From an uncultured Bacteroidota bacterium (GTDB taxonomy: Bacteria; Bacteroidota; Bacteroidia; AKYH767-A; 2013-40CM-41-45): DNA of 64,000 nucleotides. Each line of letters starts with the position of its first letter. Position 1 is the first letter of the stretch. The position numbers and the translations under genes are program-made. The stretch spans positions 1-64,000 of the forward strand of contig CALMQM010000012.1 in NCBI GenBank assembly GCA_937871435.1, in the 5' to 3' direction. Positions 44,655-53,435 of the stretch are shown piece by piece. The notes under the pieces are model-generated. The model was not told the DNA's origin and did not search any database. It saw only the letters and a list, made by a program, of their open reading frames with translations.

Positions 44655-46844
44655 TTATCGGATCATTACCAACTCACGATACTTTGCAAGTGGCCACAGT
44701 TCATCATCCACCATGATTTCAAGTTTATCGACATGGTAACGAATGACATCAAAATAAGAACGCACTTCATCACAATAAGCAACCGCTTTAGCGCGTACGT
44801 TTTCAATTTTGTTGGCTTTCTTTCTCGCCTCAATCATATTGTCAACGTTTGATTTGATCATGTTCAAATGTTCGGAAATCTCTTTGATCATATCCATCTG
44901 CATCGACATGCTGTCGGTTTTCATGCCGATATTCTTGAGACCTTCCACATTTTTTGCAAGAACTGTCTGATAACGAATCGCTGCAGGTATAATATGGTTG
45001 ATTGCCAAATCTCCCATCACACGTGATTCAATCTGGATTTTCTTGATATAAGTTTCCAGTAAAATTTCATGTCTGGCTTCTACTTCTCTGTGACTGAAAA
45101 TGCCCACTTCTTCGAACAGTTTCAATGAGCTTTTGCTTACGTAGGCATCAAGCGCCGGCGGAGTAGTTGTCAGGTTTGACAAACCGCGCTTCTTGGCTTC
45201 TTTCACCCACTCATCTCCGTAGCCATTTCCTTCAAAACGGATATTCTTCGAATCCACAATGTACTGACGAAGTACTTTCAAAATAGCTTCATCTTTTTTA
45301 GTTCCCTTGTCGATCAGTGTATCCACCTCTTTTTTGAACTTGCGCAATTGGTTTGCCATAATTGTATTCAACACCATCATGGCATTTGAACAATTCGCGG
45401 AAGAACCTACTGCACGGAACTCAAATTTATTTCCGGTAAATGCGAATGGAGACGTTCTGTTTCGATCGGTGTTGTCGAGGAGAATTTCCGGGATTTTGCC
45501 GATATCGAGTTTCAATGCGGTTTTCTCATCCGCTGTCATTTTCTTCTCGTTGACTTTTTGCTCGATTTCGTCCAACACATTGCTCAACTGACTTCCAAGG
45601 AAGATAGACATGATCGCAGGCGGTGCTTCATTTGCTCCAAGGCGGTGATCATTGCTTGCAGAAGCAATACTTGCACGCATGAGATCAGCATGATCATGCA
45701 CAGCTTTGATAGTATTCACAAAGAATGTGAGGAACATTAAATTGCTCTTTGGAGTACTGCCCGGACTCAATAAGTTTTTACCGGTATTAGTTCCCATACT
45801 CCAGTTGTTGTGCTTTCCACTTCCATTTATTCCGGCATATGGTTTTTCATGCAACAACACTTTGAAGTTGTGGCGACGAGCAACCTTTTCCATCAGATCC
45901 ATCAACAACGCGTTGTGGTCAACCGCAAGATTGATTTCCTCGAAAACCGGAGCACATTCAAACTGACTTGGTGCTACCTCATTGTGACGAGTCTTCAGAG
46001 GAATTCCCAGCTTGTATGCTTCTGTTTCCATGTCCTGCATGAATGCATACACACGTTCCGGAATAGATCCGAAATAATGATCTTCCAATTGCTGTCCTTT
46101 TGCAGGAGAATGTCCGAACAGAGTTCTGCCCGTTGTAAGCATATCAGGACGTGAATTCAATAATGCAGTATCAACCAGGAAATATTCCTGTTCAATACCC
46201 AATGTTGCGATCACCTTTGTGATGTCTTTGTCGAAATATTGACACACATCAACAGCAGCTTTATCAAGTGCATGCAATGCTTTGAGGAGTGGGGCTTTGT
46301 AATCCAGCGTTTCTCCTGTGTATGACACGAAGATGGTAGGAATACACAAAGTTTTACCGCTCGTGCTTTCCATGATGAAAGCAGGAGAGCTTGGATCCCA
46401 TGCTGTATATCCTCGAGCTTCAAAAGTATTCCGGATACCGCCGCTTGGGAAACTGGAAGCATCCGGTTCTTGCTGTGCCAGTGCATTTCCTGAAAAATGT
46501 TCGATTGCTTTTCCATCACTTAATTCAAAAAAGCTATCATGCTTTTCTGCAGTCAGTCCGGTAAGAGGCTGGAACCAGTGTGTATAAGAAGTGCAGCCTT
46601 TGCTGCTCGCCCAATCTTTCATTCCGAGTGCTATCAGGTCCGCCATTTTGCGATCAACTGGAACACCATGCTCGATTGCTGCAATTACTGCTTTGTAAGC
46701 ATCACGCGGAAGATATTTTTGCATGGCTTCGCGATTGAAAACATTGACACCATAAAAGTCACTCACTTTTCCTCCCGGAGGAACCACTTTTACCGGCAAA
46801 CGACCCAGAGTCGTTTCAAGGGCACGAAATCGAATGTTGCTCAT
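44655..46844 (-). CDS. glnN: Glutamine synthetase type III
   Basis: 729 residues, the length of GSIII (GlnN), much larger than GSI. Catalytic-domain motifs: TLGIEQEYFLVD near 218, PLKTRHNEVAPSQFE (about 287-301), GINGSGKHNNWSMGTNTG (about 340-358) and NDHRLGANEAPPAI near 397. It makes glutamine from glutamate, ammonia and ATP, and is the main assimilation enzyme in many Bacteroidota. The gene has a promoter with TTGACA and a palindrome near the transcription start, suggesting nitrogen-responsive control, though the regulator is unknown. Confidence 0.96.
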   Translation of the reverse strand: MSNIRFRALETTLGRLPVKVVPPGGKVSDFYGVNVFNREAMQKYLPRDAYKAVIAAIEHGVPVDRKMADLIALGMKDWASSKGCTSYTHWFQPLTGLTAEKHDSFFELSDGKAIEHFSGNALAQQEPDASSFPSGGIRNTFEARGYTAWDPSSPAFIMESTSGKTLCIPTIFVSYTGETLDYKAPLLKALHALDKAAVDVCQYFDKDITKVIATLGIEQEYFLVDTALLNSRPDMLTTGRTLFGHSPAKGQQLEDHYFGSIPERVYAFMQDMETEAYKLGIPLKTRHNEVAPSQFECAPVFEEINLAVDHNALLMDLMEKVARRHNFKVLLHEKPYAGINGSGKHNNWSMGTNTGKNLLSPGSTPKSNLMFLTFFVNTIKAVHDHADLMRASIASASNDHRLGANEAPPAIMSIFLGSQLSNVLDEIEQKVNEKKMTADEKTALKLDIGKIPEILLDNTDRNRTSPFAFTGNKFEFRAVGSSANCSNAMMVLNTIMANQLRKFKKEVDTLIDKGTKKDEAILKVLRQYIVDSKNIRFEGNGYGDEWVKEAKKRGLSNLTTTPPALDAYVSKSSLKLFEEVGIFSHREVEARHEILLETYIKKIQIESRVMGDLAINHIIPAAIRYQTVLAKNVEGLKNIGMKTDSMSMQMDMIKEISEHLNMIKSNVDNMIEARKKANKIENVRAKAVAYCDEVRSYFDVIRYHVDKLEIMVDDELWPLAKYRELVMIR

Positions 46845-46900
46845 TTTTTGTTTGAATAAAGAGTGTTACTGATCTGTGAAACTTATTGTTTTTTGAAAAG

Positions 46901-46916
46901 TTCCTATTTTTAGGAA
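46901..46916. promoter_or_regulatory. Inverted repeat at the glnN transcription start
   Basis: TTCCTA-TTTT-TAGGAA, a perfect 6-bp inverted repeat. It is just downstream of the predicted glnN start (about 46918), where a bound repressor would block transcription. Could also be chance in AT-rich DNA. Confidence 0.4.
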
Positions 46917-46924
46917 TTATTTTG

Positions 46925-46956
46925 CAAACATATCGAAAAAATAGGGGGTCTGTCAA
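46925..46956 (-). promoter_or_regulatory. Promoter of glnN
   Basis: Minus strand TTGACA beginning at 46956, 21-nt spacer after TTG, TATGTTTG (46932-46925). Matches TTG-N17-23-TAnnTTTG. Predicted leader about 75 nt. Confidence 0.6.
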
Positions 46957-47305
46957 GAAAAAATACATTTTTTTAAACAATCTTTGTTTAAAACATGGGG
47001 GTTGGCCAGAAAAAGTGTATGTTTTTTGTGAAAATGGTTATAAATCTTACATTTTAATTTTTATTTAAAATTCTTGAAATGTTTGTTTTTTTCAATAAAA
47101 TCAAAGAAATAATTTCTTCAACTGCGTGCTTTTGTGTTTTTCTTACAAAAACTACCAGTAGACAGAAAATTGGCATTTTAATTTGATCACCCCCCTAATA
47201 ATTCCCTGGGTATAGTTTAGAAATGTCAAATTTTTCAAAAACTCATTTAAAAAGGTGGATGCCAGCTTACAACTAATAGAAATGAATCCGAATATCAATC
47301 TTCAA

Positions 47306-47313
47306 TACCTTTG
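47306..47313 (+). promoter_or_regulatory. -7 element of the small lipoprotein gene
   Basis: TACCTTTG, an exact TAnnTTTG match, 16 nt before the ATG at 47330. It lies inside the longer alternative frame from 47255, supporting the shorter start. No good TTG at -33. Confidence 0.5.
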
Positions 47314-47329
47314 TCCGAAAATTCCGAAT

Positions 47330-47767
47330 ATGAAAAGATTGTTTTTTATTTCATTGCTCTTATTCAGTGCGTGTTCTTCAGAATCAGTAAAGGATAAAAT
47401 TAACAAGGCCGGGGATGTAACCGGACAGGCTATTGGCGAATTTACTGAAGGTGTTTCATCCGGTGTTGAAAAGGCATTTGACACCAAAGTTGAAATCTCT
47501 GAGAACTTAAAAGAAAAAGGAATTGAATGCGGGAAAACAACTGTGACGAGTGATTCAGGAGGAACAGATAACAAGCTCACTATCTATGTTATTTTCCATA
47601 AAGATTTTTCGGGTGAAATCACTGCTAAAGCATTCGATAAACAGAATGCGGAAATGGGTAGAGTGAAATTAAAAGCGGAAGGGAAGTTGGAAGGTTCGAC
47701 ATTTCTTGAATTTCATTTTGATCCAAGAACGAACATTGACCACGACAGCAGGCTTACCATTGAATAA
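47330..47767 (+). CDS. Small lipoprotein
   Basis: 145 residues from the ATG at 47330 (MKRLFFISLLLFSACSSE), a lipobox with Cys15. The 25-residue extension from 47255 would bury the signal. The first half is Gly/Glu helical (INKAGDVTGQAIGEFTEG), the second a beta-rich domain (about 75-145). No recognised family. Located between glnN and a terminator shared with the desaturase gene. Probably periplasmic-facing, function unknown. Confidence 0.7.
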   Translation: MKRLFFISLLLFSACSSESVKDKINKAGDVTGQAIGEFTEGVSSGVEKAFDTKVEISENLKEKGIECGKTTVTSDSGGTDNKLTIYVIFHKDFSGEITAKAFDKQNAEMGRVKLKAEGKLEGSTFLEFHFDPRTNIDHDSRLTIE

Positions 47768-47800
47768 AAAGGAAAAAAAATTCAGACAGAAATCTTTGTA

Positions 47801-47835
47801 AAAAAAAAGAGCCGGTTGTGTCCGGCTCTTTTTTT
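47801..47835. terminator. Bidirectional terminator, lipoprotein and desaturase
   Basis: AAAAGAGCCGG-TTGTGT-CCGGCTCTTTT flanked by A and T runs. Lies between two converging genes (stops at 47767 and 47841), so it can serve both. Confidence 0.92.
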
Positions 47836-47840
47836 ATCTT

Positions 47841-48908
47841 TTAGCTTCTTCCCATGTCTCTTAGAAAACGAATATGAGACAATATGGCTCCTCTTACGGT
47901 TGCCTGTTCATGGTAAGGCAAATTGTATTTCTGACAAACTTCCTTTACAATTTTACTTAGAGCAGGATAGTGAACATGCGCAATCTTCGGAAACAAGTGA
48001 TGTTCGACCTGAAAATTCAAACCGCCTACTGCCCATGTTACAAATTTATTTCTGGTTGCAAAATTTGCAGTAGTTCTTACCTGATGTGTTGCCCAGTCTG
48101 TATTAAGAACGTGAACTTCACTTTCCGGATAAATAAAATCTGTTTCCTCGACAGTATGTGCTAACTGAAACACTACACTGGTTACAAGTCCTGTTGTGAA
48201 TGCATAAATAAAATAACCGAAGAGATACGCGGGAAGAGAATAGAACTGAAGTGGCAAAACTACGAACAGAAATATGTAGGTGATTTTAGTCAACCAGAAA
48301 CCGATATGTTGAGAAACTGTCAGTTTAATATCTTCTCTGTCAGCAATTCTTCTTTGAAAATATTTTTTGAAATCTAAAAAGAATACCCAGGCAATATACA
48401 TCAGTCCATAGGCAATTGGAAAATAAAGATGCTGGTATTTGTGAGCACTCAGTTTCGGCTGACGTTTGGTCATTCTGAAAAATGGTTCATTCAGAATGTC
48501 GTCGTCATGATCATCTACATTGGTGAATGAGTGGTGAATAACATTGTGTTTGATATTCCACAGAAATGAACTTGCTCCAAGCATATTTAAACTCAATGCA
48601 GCGAGTTTGTTCACGAATGGACTTTTTGACAAACTTCCGTGTGCCCCATCGTGCATGATATTAAATCCAATTGCTGCAGTCACCAATCCCAGAACAACCA
48701 ATGCTAGGATTGACCATGCACCGGGAAGAAGATTAAAAACTAATAATGGATAGCAACCAAGAAATAAAGTCATCAACACAATGACTTTAATCAAACTCCG
48801 GTGATCTCCATGCGTGCTGATACTTTTTTCTTTAAAGTATGTATTCACACGTGCTTTAAGGTCACTGTAGAATGCTGAACTGTTGCCGCTGAATTTTATT
48901 GTAGACAT
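47841..48908 (-). CDS. Acyl-lipid/acyl-CoA fatty-acid desaturase
   Basis: 355 residues, integral membrane di-iron enzyme. The three His boxes are HDGAHG (near 86), HNVIHH (near 121) and QVEHHLFPKIAHVHYP (near 300). The Gln in the third box (QxxHH) is typical of front-end type desaturases. About four membrane helices. It would put a cis double bond in membrane fatty acids, perhaps in cold adaptation. No promoter found in the 181-nt gap upstream. Confidence 0.9.
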   Translation of the reverse strand: MSTIKFSGNSSAFYSDLKARVNTYFKEKSISTHGDHRSLIKVIVLMTLFLGCYPLLVFNLLPGAWSILALVVLGLVTAAIGFNIMHDGAHGSLSKSPFVNKLAALSLNMLGASSFLWNIKHNVIHHSFTNVDDHDDDILNEPFFRMTKRQPKLSAHKYQHLYFPIAYGLMYIAWVFFLDFKKYFQRRIADREDIKLTVSQHIGFWLTKITYIFLFVVLPLQFYSLPAYLFGYFIYAFTTGLVTSVVFQLAHTVEETDFIYPESEVHVLNTDWATHQVRTTANFATRNKFVTWAVGGLNFQVEHHLFPKIAHVHYPALSKIVKEVCQKYNLPYHEQATVRGAILSHIRFLRDMGRS

Positions 48909-49088
48909 TTTTTTTTAAAGTTTGTCGTCCATATTTTATCATGTGTTATTAAAGAAACACAACAACACATTTACTCAATACTTGGAGATTTTATGGATTT
49001 GCAAGTATACTCAATCGCAGTGAACAACCAAAGAGCCTGCATAGGAAGTAATCGACCGTGGATTGTTCAGGAATATTTAGAATGATTC

Positions 49089-50879
49089 TTACCAGGAAGA
49101 TTTATATTTCTTTTTCTTTCCGTCAGTTGACTTAGAAGGTTTTTCTCCCCATCCTCTTTTTCCTTTATTTTCCATTTCAGCACGAGTTTCCTTCTTGTAA
49201 TCCCTTTTTCCGTCTTTTTTAAAGTCCTTGTTGAAATCCTTTTTATGATCTTTCTTAAAATCCTTTTTTTCTTTCTCGCCGGACCTGTCTACACGCACTT
49301 TACGTCCGTTGTAAAATTCACCGTCGAATGCATTCAATGTTTTTTCCAGCGATGCTTCATCTTCAAATTCAATGAATGAATACACCGGTTTTAAATCGAT
49401 TTTTCCGATCGCGGATTTGTCAAGATTTGTTCCATCCAACAAATACCCAAGCATACTTCCTTTGTCAAACCCGTCTGCTGTCCCAAGATTGATAAACATA
49501 CGCGGTCCTGCATTGCGGTATCTCTCTTGAGTGGATTTTCCGGGATGAGCCAGATCAACATTAATATCCGGTGCATTTCTGTAGTCTTCAAGGAATCGAC
49601 TGAATTCAATGCTCACAATTCGTTTAATGATATCTTCTTTGCTCAAGTCTTCAAGTTCAGCAAATGCGGGCCCGATAAATTTATCGATCACTTTTTCATT
49701 GACTTGTGCATCGTGAATTTTTTTCACAAAATGCATCAGTTTCTGTTCACCAATGTCTCCGGCGTCAGGCACTTTTGACAAATGAAATTTTCTGTTGATC
49801 TTTTTTTCTATTTGTCTGATTTTATCTTTTTCACGGATATTCACCAGCGCGATGGATATGCCTGATTTTCCTGCACGCGCTGTACGTCCGCTTCGGTGAG
49901 TATAGTTTTCGACTTCATCCGGCAAATGGTAGTGTATCACATGTGTAATATCTTTCACATCAATACCTCTGGCGGCTACATCTGTTGCAACCAGAACCTG
50001 CAAACTGCGGTTCCGGTAACGCCCCATTACTTTGTCGCGTTGTTGCTGGCTCAAATCACCATGCAATGAGTCCGCGTTGTATCCATCTTTGACAAGATTT
50101 TCTGCGATCCTCTGTGTATCCATTTTGGTACGACAGAACACAACTCCGAAAATATCAGGAGTAGAATCCAGAATTCGTTTTAAAGCTGAGTATCTGTCCC
50201 GTTCATGGACAACATAATAATGATGCTCAATATTTTCAGCACTTGAATTCTGTTTGCCGACAGTCATTTCTTTCGGATTCTTCATGTAATTGGAAGAAAT
50301 CCTTTTTACTTCAGCAGGCATTGTCGCCGAGAAAAGCCAAACGTTTTTATCTCCGGGAGTATTCGATAGAATATCGTCAATGTCTTCCTGGAAACCCATA
50401 TTTAACATCTCATCCGCTTCATCGAGGACGACAAAACGAACGGTTTGTAACACGATTGCTTTACGAGTGATGAGATCAATCAAACGACCGGGTGTTGCCA
50501 CAACAATTTGTGCACCGCGCTTGATTTGTCGCATTTGTGTTGAAATACTGGCACCGCCATATACTGCCACAACATTGGCACCTGAAGTGAACTTTGAAAA
50601 ACGGATTAAATCATCCGTGATTTGCACACACAGTTCTCTTGTAGGAGCAAGAATGAGTGCCTGAGTTTCCTTTGAATTAAAATCGACTTTTTCTATCAAT
50701 GGTAAACCAAAAGCTGCCGTTTTTCCGGTGCCGGTTTGTGCGAGTCCAATAAAGTCAGAATGATCAGCGAGAAGGAGGGGGATTGCTTGTTCTTGAATCG
50801 GAGTTGGTTGCTGAAATCCGAGAGCTTCAATTGCTTTGATTACTCTTTCGCCCAACCCCAATTCGGGGAATGATAACAT
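49089..50879 (-). CDS. DEAD-box ATP-dependent RNA helicase with basic tail
   Basis: 596 residues. Q motif GFQQPTPIQEQA (21-32), Walker A AQTGTGKT (47-54), PTRELC, TPGRL, DEAD near 155, SAT, RGID and HRSGRTARAG complete the helicase core. A DbpA-like RNA-binding domain (about 455-530) follows, then a Lys/Asp/Phe-rich tail of about 65 residues (repeats of KKDF). The tail should strengthen RNA binding. Probable roles are ribosome assembly, mRNA turnover or cold response, as for DeaD/CsdA. A possible -7 element lies upstream. Confidence 0.92.
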   Translation of the reverse strand: MLSFPELGLGERVIKAIEALGFQQPTPIQEQAIPLLLADHSDFIGLAQTGTGKTAAFGLPLIEKVDFNSKETQALILAPTRELCVQITDDLIRFSKFTSGANVVAVYGGASISTQMRQIKRGAQIVVATPGRLIDLITRKAIVLQTVRFVVLDEADEMLNMGFQEDIDDILSNTPGDKNVWLFSATMPAEVKRISSNYMKNPKEMTVGKQNSSAENIEHHYYVVHERDRYSALKRILDSTPDIFGVVFCRTKMDTQRIAENLVKDGYNADSLHGDLSQQQRDKVMGRYRNRSLQVLVATDVAARGIDVKDITHVIHYHLPDEVENYTHRSGRTARAGKSGISIALVNIREKDKIRQIEKKINRKFHLSKVPDAGDIGEQKLMHFVKKIHDAQVNEKVIDKFIGPAFAELEDLSKEDIIKRIVSIEFSRFLEDYRNAPDINVDLAHPGKSTQERYRNAGPRMFINLGTADGFDKGSMLGYLLDGTNLDKSAIGKIDLKPVYSFIEFEDEASLEKTLNAFDGEFYNGRKVRVDRSGEKEKKDFKKDHKKDFNKDFKKDGKRDYKKETRAEMENKGKRGWGEKPSKSTDGKKKKYKSSW

Positions 50880-50903
50880 GATAAGTATTTAAAAATTAGG
50901 GGG

Positions 50904-50911
50904 CAAAGGTA
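50904..50911 (-). promoter_or_regulatory. -7 element of the DEAD-box helicase gene
   Basis: Minus strand TACCTTTG (50911-50904), 25 nt before the ATG. No TTG at the right distance upstream. Confidence 0.42.
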
Positions 50912-51023
50912 CACCAAATCCGCCGGCTATCCTTGTGAATTGGTGAATTTAAAAGAAAAGCCTTTAAAACGTTGAAAATCGAATCTTTCAGACATTTGAA
51001 AGCAATATCTGATACTTCTTGTA

Positions 51024-52004
51024 CTAAACCAGGTACATCACTTCCTTAACGGCTTTAATAACTCTTTCAGGATTCGGGAGATAAGCTTCAATCAGGGTTG
51101 GGGCATAAGGCAATGGAACATCTCCGCCCATAATCCGAACCACCGGAGCATCCAGATAATCAAAAGCTTTTTTCTGCACCATGAACGCGATTTCGCTTGC
51201 AATAGATGCCAATGGCCAGGACTCTTCAACGATAACCAGACGATTTGTCTTCTTTACTGATTCTATCACGGTTTTGTAATCAATCGGTCTCACACTTCTA
51301 AGATCTATCACTTCAGCATTAATGCTGTCCTTCGCAAGTTCTTCAGCAGCTTTCAATGCTATCTTCATCATTTTTCCAAATGATACAATGGTTACATCTG
51401 TTCCTGCACGTTTCACATCAGCAACACCAATTGGTATCAAATATTCTCCATCAGGAATCATTCCTTTGTCACCATACATCTGTTCGCTTTCCATGAAAAT
51501 GCAAGGATCGTTATCGCGAATGGCTGATTTAAGCAAACCTTTAGCATCAGCCGGATTGCTTGGGACAAGTACTTTTAATCCGGGACAGTTTGCATACCAG
51601 TTTTCAAAAGCCTGAGAATGCTGAGAACTCAACATTCCGGCAGAGGCAGTTGGTCCGCGGAATACAATTGGAACAGTGTACTGACCGCCACTCATACTCA
51701 TCATTTTCGCGGCGGAATTAATGACCTGATCGATCGCAACCAGAGAAAAATTGAAAGTCATAAATTCAATGATTGGCCGTAGTCCATTCATCGCAGCGCC
51801 AACCCCTATACCTGCAAAACCAAGTTCAGCGATGGGCGTGTCAATGATTCGTTTAGGACCAAATTCGTCCAGCATTCCCTGGCTTACCTTATAGGCGCCA
51901 TTGTATTGTGCAACTTCTTCTCCCATCAGAAACACCCGTTCATCACGGCGCATTTCTTCTGTCATCGCTTCTCTAAGTGCTTCTCGAAATTGTACTTCTC
52001 TCAT
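51024..52004 (-). CDS. pdhB: Pyruvate dehydrogenase E1 component subunit beta
   Basis: 326 residues, full-length PdhB. MREVQFREALREAMTEEM, GEEVAQYNGAYKVSQG, FGPKRIIDTPIAELGFAGI and the C-terminal TLIEAYLPNPERVIKAVKEV are typical. It pairs with an E1 alpha (pdhA) encoded elsewhere to decarboxylate pyruvate. The neighbours are the helicase and a TPR gene. Bacteroidota often keep pdhA and pdhB apart. A branched-chain E1 beta is the less likely alternative, since a fused branched-chain E1 is encoded at 36 kb. Confidence 0.93.
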   Translation of the reverse strand: MREVQFREALREAMTEEMRRDERVFLMGEEVAQYNGAYKVSQGMLDEFGPKRIIDTPIAELGFAGIGVGAAMNGLRPIIEFMTFNFSLVAIDQVINSAAKMMSMSGGQYTVPIVFRGPTASAGMLSSQHSQAFENWYANCPGLKVLVPSNPADAKGLLKSAIRDNDPCIFMESEQMYGDKGMIPDGEYLIPIGVADVKRAGTDVTIVSFGKMMKIALKAAEELAKDSINAEVIDLRSVRPIDYKTVIESVKKTNRLVIVEESWPLASIASEIAFMVQKKAFDYLDAPVVRIMGGDVPLPYAPTLIEAYLPNPERVIKAVKEVMYLV

Positions 52005-52086
52005 ATGGAATCAAATATCTTCTGGGGATAATAATCTGAGCAAAATTGTTTTTAATGTATTCCTTTCAAGCAGGTTAAAAGGATTG

Positions 52087-52094
52087 CAAAGGTA
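52087..52094 (-). promoter_or_regulatory. -7 element upstream of pdhB
   Basis: Minus strand TACCTTTG (52094-52087), 82 nt before the pdhB ATG. No TTG at -33. Same octamer as the promoters at 44322 and 60651. Confidence 0.4.
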
Positions 52095-52106
52095 GAAAAA
52101 TCCCGA

Positions 52107-52436
52107 TCATTCTTCTTCTTCATCCTCCTCTTTCAAGAGTCTTAATGCTGTTTCTAACTCATTGAAAGTGTGTTGGTTCTTCGCATTGCGAGCAACCTCT
52201 TTTCCCTTTTCATAAACTTTGATTGCAAGTTCAGTCTGTGAGCTTTGTTCACACACTCTAGCCAATTGATAATAGGTCGGAAGATAATCCGGGTCTCTTT
52301 TAGTAAGGTCAGAAAGAATTTTTTGAGCTGTAGGCAAATCATTTAAACGGATGTATTCCAGTGCTAAAGCATACCAACTGAATGAATCATCGGGATCTTC
52401 CTGCAAGTATCTCTTTAGCAATTCAATTCTGTCCAT
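52107..52436 (-). CDS. Small TPR protein
   Basis: About 109 residues: two to three TPR motifs (DSFSWYALALEYIRLND, LPTYYQLARVCEQSSQ, ELAIKVYEKGKEVA), then an acidic end (KEEDEEEE). ATG is preferred over the GTG one codon earlier. No signal peptide, so it is a cytoplasmic adaptor. Small TPR proteins like this often follow or precede pdhB in Bacteroidota; here the two may be cotranscribed. Confidence 0.8.
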   Translation of the reverse strand: MDRIELLKRYLQEDPDDSFSWYALALEYIRLNDLPTAQKILSDLTKRDPDYLPTYYQLARVCEQSSQTELAIKVYEKGKEVARNAKNQHTFNELETALRLLKEEDEEEE

Positions 52437-52661
52437 CACAGGTTATAAACAAGGTAAATTAGGGTTGATTATTTCTTTATCTTCGCGCCAAAATCAACAA
52501 AATTGGTTCCTGCGAAGATACAAAGACTGAGAATCCTGAAAGCAACCTTCCTGGCAATGTCATTCAGATACATCCGTAACTGCTTCCTTCTTTCTTTTGC
52601 AATTTGTGAATTTGAAATCAGTTTTTTTTCGCTTCGTTCAACACTATAATTCAGTACTCTT

Positions 52662-53396
52662 ATGAAAATCTTAGTTTGTATCGCCAATGTCCCTGACACC
52701 ACAGCGAAAATCAATTTCACTCCGGATAATAAAGAATTTGTTTCTACGGGTGTGACTTTCATTTTGAATCCATACGATGAAATTGCTCTTTCCAAAGCAG
52801 TTGATCTCACTGCAGGTGGTGGTTCGGTAACGGTAATTAACATCGGTGATGCTTCTACTGAACCAACAATTCGTAAAGCTCTCGCCATTGGAGCCAGCGA
52901 TGCTGTTCGTGTGAATGCCAAACCAAGAGACGGATATTTTGTGGCAAAACAAATTGCCGAATACGTGAAGAAAAATTCTTTCGATTTAATTTTATGTGGT
53001 CGCGAATCCAGCGATTCCAATGGTTCTTCAGTACCCGCAATGGTTGCAGAACTTCTTGATATACCTTGTATCTTGTTTGCAAAAAGCCTCAGTATTGAAG
53101 GAACTACTGCCACATTGGAGCAGGAAATTGAAGGCGGTAAAGAAATTTTATCGGCACCACTTCCATTGGTAGCAGGTGCTTCAGAAGGTATGGCGGAATG
53201 GAAAATTCCAAACATGCGCGGAATCATGTCTGCAAGAACTAAACCTTTGTCCGTTATTGAACCTGTTGATGTGCCTCAATATACTCAGGTGCAAAGTTTC
53301 GACAAGCCGGTTCCAAGAAGTTCCGTGAAATTGATTGCAGCAGAAGATGCAGGAAAATTATTCGATATCATACGAGAAGAAAAAAAAGTAATCTGA
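52662..53396 (+). CDS. etfB: Electron transfer flavoprotein subunit beta
   Basis: 244 residues. ILVCIANVPDTTAKINF at the start, INPYDEIALSKAVDL-like NPYDEIALSKAVDL (about 38-51), the beta-subunit signature GRESSDSNGSSVPAMVAELL (about 113-132) and C-terminal MRGIMSARTKPL. It binds AMP and pairs with EtfA to move electrons from acyl-CoA dehydrogenases to the quinone pool. 39 nt before etfA. Confidence 0.95.
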   Translation: MKILVCIANVPDTTAKINFTPDNKEFVSTGVTFILNPYDEIALSKAVDLTAGGGSVTVINIGDASTEPTIRKALAIGASDAVRVNAKPRDGYFVAKQIAEYVKKNSFDLILCGRESSDSNGSSVPAMVAELLDIPCILFAKSLSIEGTTATLEQEIEGGKEILSAPLPLVAGASEGMAEWKIPNMRGIMSARTKPLSVIEPVDVPQYTQVQSFDKPVPRSSVKLIAAEDAGKLFDIIREEKKVI

Positions 53397-53435
53397 ATTA
53401 ATCGTTGAATTGATCAACCGGTAAATAAAAAAGAA

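Larger units (their letters stand above)
46845..47329. other. Divergent intergenic region glnN / lipoprotein
   Basis: 485 nt, very AT-rich. It contains the glnN promoter and palindrome on the left, and the lipoprotein -7 element on the right. No convincing ORF: the in-frame ATG at 47255 reads through the promoter element. The middle (46970-47250) shows poly-A/poly-T tracts but nothing nameable. Confidence 0.6.

Noticed and set aside
47255-47329. Upstream ATG extension of the small lipoprotein
   Set aside because: It hides the lipobox signal and runs through a TAnnTTTG element; start at 47330 is better.
49190-49275. A/T-rich repetitive DNA at the helicase 3' end
   Set aside because: It is coding: the repeats encode the Lys-rich protein tail, not a separate DNA element.
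52469-53227. 252-residue minus-strand frame over etfB
   Set aside because: It is antisense to the well-supported etfB, has low-complexity Ser/Ala composition and no recognisable motif.
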